From Verrucomicrobiota bacterium (lineage in GTDB: Bacteria; Verrucomicrobiota; Verrucomicrobiia; Chthoniobacterales; UBA10450), in NCBI GenBank assembly GCA_003218415.1, contig QHNK01000093.1:1-49686 (forward strand): DNA of 49,686 bases, written 5' to 3'. Both the position numbers and the translations under genes were made by a program. Of this stretch, positions 46,904 through 49,686 are shown one piece after another (the first letter of the stretch is position 1; every line of letters starts with the position of its first letter). The notes under the pieces are model-generated. The model was not told the origin of the DNA, ran no database searches, and saw nothing but the letters and a program-made list of their open reading frames with translations.

Positions 46904-47003
46904 AATGATGAATGACGAATGACGAAATCCGAATCAATGACGAATGAAGCTTATCTTTCCGACATTCCTTCGTCATTCGTGCTTCGTCATTTCTTTGTCA
47001 TTC
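46904..47003. repeat. Family C repeat (ATGACGAA words, inverted)
   Basis: AATGATGAATGACGAATGAC with more ATGACGAA words on the left mirrors CGTCATTCGTGCTTCGTCAT and TTTGTCATT on the right. The whole gap between two minus-strand genes is built of these words. Confidence 0.8.
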
Positions 47004-47084
47004 CAAATTGCGCAAAGAGAAAAGCGTAAACGTCGGCCAATAGTTCGACCTGCACGTCGCCGCAGCCGGGGTCACCGATCCAAG

Positions 47085-47756
47085 CTACAGCTGACGCACG
47101 GCATACCTCGGATCTTTTACCTGCTTACGGACGGCTGCGAAGAGCCTGCTTATTCCCGTCAGGCTCACATGATTTGCGATGAACGATGGAAGGAAGCCGC
47201 CGCTGTCAGTGTAAATGGAATAAGTCGCGCGAGTCCTGGTTATGCCCTCCGGCTCAAGCAGCCATTTGCCTTCGCAAACTTTTACCCGCACTACGCCTTT
47301 CGTTTCTGGCGGGCCGAGGTCGTTCGCCGGCGACCATTGGCTCATAAAGACGAGACCATCAGAGGCAGGCCATGACCTCTTCCAGACTCGCAATGTGTAA
47401 TCACGATCGGCGCAAACTTTCGGCGAGAGCCGCTGATAACCAATGATTGAATCGCCATCCCGTTTGATCAGGCGGCACTCAGTCATGAAAGGCATGAACT
47501 TTGGATAATTCTGGAAGTCATCGATCACTGCACAAACGGCGTACGTGGGGGCGTCAATCGGGCCGACAGCTTTAAACTCCTTGAGCGGCGAACCCGGACG
47601 CGCGCGGCTGTAGATCGCGACATTGTTTTCCCGAACGGCAGCCGGTTTCCACCCCTCGTCGCTTAAGTCCACCGCAGCGAACACCGTTGGTGAACCGGCA
47701 AAAAAGATCGAAATCAGACCGCGAAAAATTCGCTGGTGCACCGCGCGATGATACAT
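47085..47756 (-). CDS. START/SRPBCC-domain secreted protein
   Basis: A 223-residue protein with a signal peptide (IFRGLISIFFAGSPTVFA) and a START-like lipid-binding fold. Segments such as ENNVAIYSRARPGSPLKEFKA, CAVIDDFQNYPKFMPFMTEC, YQRLSPKVCADRDYTLRVW and GITRTRATYSIYTDSGGFLP follow the START pattern of bacterial polyketide cyclase/StAR-like proteins. The ligand is unknown. It lies upstream of the AsmA-like gene on the same strand; both would act in the periplasm on lipids or envelope, by inference. Confidence 0.78.
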   Translation of the reverse strand: MYHRAVHQRIFRGLISIFFAGSPTVFAAVDLSDEGWKPAAVRENNVAIYSRARPGSPLKEFKAVGPIDAPTYAVCAVIDDFQNYPKFMPFMTECRLIKRDGDSIIGYQRLSPKVCADRDYTLRVWKRSWPASDGLVFMSQWSPANDLGPPETKGVVRVKVCEGKWLLEPEGITRTRATYSIYTDSGGFLPSFIANHVSLTGISRLFAAVRKQVKDPRYAVRQL

Positions 47757-47830
47757 GATCTCGTCTGGATGGCTACGTCTCTTTCAGCGTCGTTCGTACG
47801 TGCACACTTCGAGACGGGCCTCGACGCTTG

Positions 47831-47870
47831 AATGACGAAATCCGAATGACGTGCTTCGTCATTGCATTGC
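47831..47870. repeat. Family C repeat before the regulator gene
   Basis: AATGACGAAATCCGAATGAC followed by GTGCTTCGTCATTGCATT, with ATGACGAA paired with TTCGTCAT. The same words make up the block at 46904-47003. Confidence 0.7.
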
Positions 47871-47925
47871 ACACTTGATAGTGAACAAAAATCCAGCATC
47901 TAGCATGTATGAGCCAGCGCTACTC

Positions 47926-49401
47926 ATGAATCTACAGCCAACTATCCTCATTGTGGATGACGAAAAACATACCCGCGACGGCCTGCGCCGTTTGCTTGAG
48001 AACGATTACGATGTGTATGTCGCCGCCGATGTTGCAGGTGCGACAGACGTACTCGACCGCGAGCAAGTTGATGTGCTTCTCACCGATCTGCGCCTCGGCA
48101 ACGAAGATGGAATGAGCTTGATCGATCGCGCCTTGAAAATGCCGCGTCCCCCGACCTGCATCATGATGACAGCCTACGGCTCGGTCGATGTCGCAGTCGA
48201 GGCAATGAAACGCGGCGCGTACGATTTTGTGACCAAGCCGCTAAATCTCGACAAGGTAGAAATGCTCATCGCGCGCGCGGTGCGAGGCCGCAAACTCGAA
48301 CAGGAAAATCGCGCGCTCCGGCAGCAGGTGGACGAACGCTATGGCCTCGAAAACATTTGGGGCGACTCGGCAGCCTTGCATGAAGTGCTCGACACGATCC
48401 GGCAGGTCGCGCCCTCTTCGGCCAACGTGCTTATCGAAGGCGAGAGCGGCACTGGCAAGGAATTGGCTGCGCACGCCATTCATAACTTGAGCCGCCGCAA
48501 CAAGGCGAAATTTGTGGCGGTGCACTGCGCAGCGCTTTCGCCACAACTTCTCGAGAGCGAGTTATTCGGGCACGAGAAAGGCGCGTTCACCGGCGCCCAT
48601 GAACGGCGCATCGGCCGGTTCGAGCAGGCGAACGGCGGCACGATTTTCCTGGATGAAGTGGCGGAGATCGACCCGAGCACTCAGGTTAAATTGCTTCGCG
48701 TCATGAGCGAGGCTCGCGCGTTCGAGCGAGTGGGCGGCAATCAAACGCTGCGCGCAGATGTGCGGCTGATCGCGGCCACGAACAAAAATCTCGAACAACT
48801 CGTGCGCGAAGGAAAATTCCGCGACGATCTCTTCTTCCGGCTGAACGTGGTGCGCATCACGATGCCGCCGTTGCGTGAACGAAAAGAAGATATCCCGATT
48901 CTGGTCCGCGGATTTCTTCGCCACTTCTGCAAGGAAAATAACAAGCCGGTTCTCGAACTGGCGCCGGATGCGATGGATGCGCTACTGACTTACGATTGGC
49001 CGGGCAACGTTCGCGAGCTGCGCACCGCCATCGAACATGGCGTCGTCATGGCAACCGGACCGGAAATTACATTGCGAGATCTGCCGATGGCCGTGCGCCG
49101 AGCGGCTAGTCCCGCAGTTGCGGGATTGCCCGCCGGCATTTCGGCCACTGAGGCGTTCGGGGAGAAAACGAGCCCCCTCGACCTGCACGAGACGGAAAAG
49201 AAATTGATCGCTCAAGCGCTTGCGGCGACAAACGGCAACGTGACCGCCGCGGCCAAAAAGCTCGGCATCAGCCGCCGAACGCTTCACCGAAAAATCAACG
49301 AAATGAATGTGGCCAAAACGCTTTCCGATCGCCTAGGACGAGAGCCGCGCGCGCTCCCCGAACCGATCTCAAACAAAGAGCCGCCACGCGGTGAAGCGTG
49401 A
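47926..49401 (+). CDS. Sigma-54-dependent response regulator (NtrC/AtoC family)
   Basis: A 491-residue activator. The receiver domain (residues 1-120) has TILIVDDEKH and phospho-acceptor Asp54 in LLTDLRLG. The AAA+ domain has Walker A EGESGTGKELAA near 171, the sigma-54 contact loop KGAFTGAHERR near 218, and GGTIFLDEVAEI as Walker B. A Fis-type helix-turn-helix ends it (GNVTAAAKKLGISRRTLHRK). The likely partner is the NtrB-like kinase at 44295. ATG 47926 begins MNLQPTILIVDDE; ATG 47905 is an alternative. It is separated from its kinase by two genes of opposite strand. Confidence 0.94.
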   Translation: MNLQPTILIVDDEKHTRDGLRRLLENDYDVYVAADVAGATDVLDREQVDVLLTDLRLGNEDGMSLIDRALKMPRPPTCIMMTAYGSVDVAVEAMKRGAYDFVTKPLNLDKVEMLIARAVRGRKLEQENRALRQQVDERYGLENIWGDSAALHEVLDTIRQVAPSSANVLIEGESGTGKELAAHAIHNLSRRNKAKFVAVHCAALSPQLLESELFGHEKGAFTGAHERRIGRFEQANGGTIFLDEVAEIDPSTQVKLLRVMSEARAFERVGGNQTLRADVRLIAATNKNLEQLVREGKFRDDLFFRLNVVRITMPPLRERKEDIPILVRGFLRHFCKENNKPVLELAPDAMDALLTYDWPGNVRELRTAIEHGVVMATGPEITLRDLPMAVRRAASPAVAGLPAGISATEAFGEKTSPLDLHETEKKLIAQALAATNGNVTAAAKKLGISRRTLHRKINEMNVAKTLSDRLGREPRALPEPISNKEPPRGEA

Positions 49402-49407
49402 CGGCTC
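49378..49407 (+). terminator. Hairpin over the regulator stop codon
   Basis: GAGCCG and CACGC pair with GCGTG and CGGCTC around loop GGTGAA, with one mismatch. The stop TGA lies in the right arm. No U run follows, so it is a stability or REP-like element rather than a classical terminator. Confidence 0.4.
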
Positions 49408-49463
49408 ATTGCGAAATATAGGTAAGGGTGACCTTTCTTCTTTTTCCCGATGGTTGACCCCGG

Positions 49464-49686
49464 TTATGGCTGGATGGCGACGAATTCCGCATTACTAACC
49501 CCGCTGGCGAAAACGCTGACCAACCCAGTGGGAGTAATTTTCAAAACCATGGCCCGACTTGGGTCATGGCCGGCGGCTAAGCCAAGGTCTGCGACAAAGA
49601 GGTTGCCGAGCGCGTCGAAAGCTAAACCGCGAAGGTCACCGTCGCCTAATCCGGAAGCAAAAGTGGTCTGTATCCCACTGGGAGTA
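49464..49686 (-). CDS. C-terminal part of an NHL/SMP-30-like beta-propeller protein (partial)
   Basis: On the minus strand an open frame enters from the right edge and stops at 49464-49466, giving 73 residues. TPSGIQTTFASGL and TPTGLVSVFASGV are two copies of one blade motif, and GDLRGLAFDALGNLFVADLG is the typical NHL/gluconolactonase-like core. The protein is probably secreted and binding or hydrolytic in role; the rest lies outside the window. It converges with the regulator gene. Confidence 0.7.
   Translation of the reverse strand, partial: TPSGIQTTFASGLGDGDLRGLAFDALGNLFVADLGLAAGHDPSRAMVLKITPTGLVSVFASGVSNAEFVAIQP

Noticed and set aside
49378-49407. Strong intrinsic terminator after the regulator gene
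   Set aside because: The hairpin is good but no U run follows, so it is listed only as a low-confidence hairpin.

Overview
The window is a dense, GC-rich piece of bacterial chromosome with about 40 genes on both strands. There is no phage, plasmid, IS transposase or CRISPR array. I infer a Verrucomicrobiota-type bacterium, perhaps a soil Chthoniobacterales/Udaeobacter relative. The basis is a double-length tandem UvrA (a layout known from Chlamydia, in the same superphylum), GTP-type PEP carboxykinase, a sufCBD cluster, GH75-like and pseudokinase membrane proteins, and many short palindromic repeats. The placement is inferred from gene content only.

Layout. 1-5 kb: priA (-), lytic transglycosylase, PolX with a PHP domain. 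5-9 kb: cytochrome P450, then a two-gene minus-strand unit (ornithine cyclodeaminase-like plus arginine dihydrolase-like) that could turn arginine into proline. 9-12 kb: small membrane protein, GH75-like protein, and a GNAT-methyltransferase fusion. 12-17 kb: VOC protein, fumC overlapping a lipid-type methyltransferase, tRNA-Val, a frameshifted TonB-domain gene, a membrane protein of unknown function. 17-27 kb: gmhA, a rhomboid-like protein without its catalytic residues, pckG, tandem uvrA, lgt. 27.6-29.8 kb: tolQ/tolR/tonB-like energy transduction. 29.9-33.4 kb: sufD (broken), sufB, sufC and tRNA-Gln on the minus strand. 33.6-39 kb: membrane pseudokinase, secreted amidase-like protein, metallopeptidase plus ATP-grasp ligase. 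39-44 kb: VOC protein, glycosyltransferase, rpsO-pnp, AI-2E-type transporter. 44-49.7 kb: sensor kinase and NtrC-type regulator flanking two minus-strand envelope genes, then the end of a beta-propeller gene.

The most unusual signal is several families of short dyad repeats. Family A has CTGTAG...CTACAG ends and inner hairpins. Family B has TGTCATCC...GGATGACA ends. Family C is built from ATGACGAA words. They lie between genes, but copies also sit inside reading frames without breaking them: PolX, UvrA (several sites), the sensor kinase, the pseudokinase linker and the junction of the GNAT-methyltransferase fusion. Others supply stop codons or C-terminal tails. They look like non-autonomous mobile elements that add new peptide linkers, similar in principle to the Rickettsia palindromic elements.

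Two genes look damaged as sequenced. sufD has lost about 45 codons, including the conserved His that matches E. coli SufD His360, and changes frame at the junction. The TonB-domain gene after tRNA-Val has one extra T in a T4 run. Either may be real decay or an assembly/consensus error.
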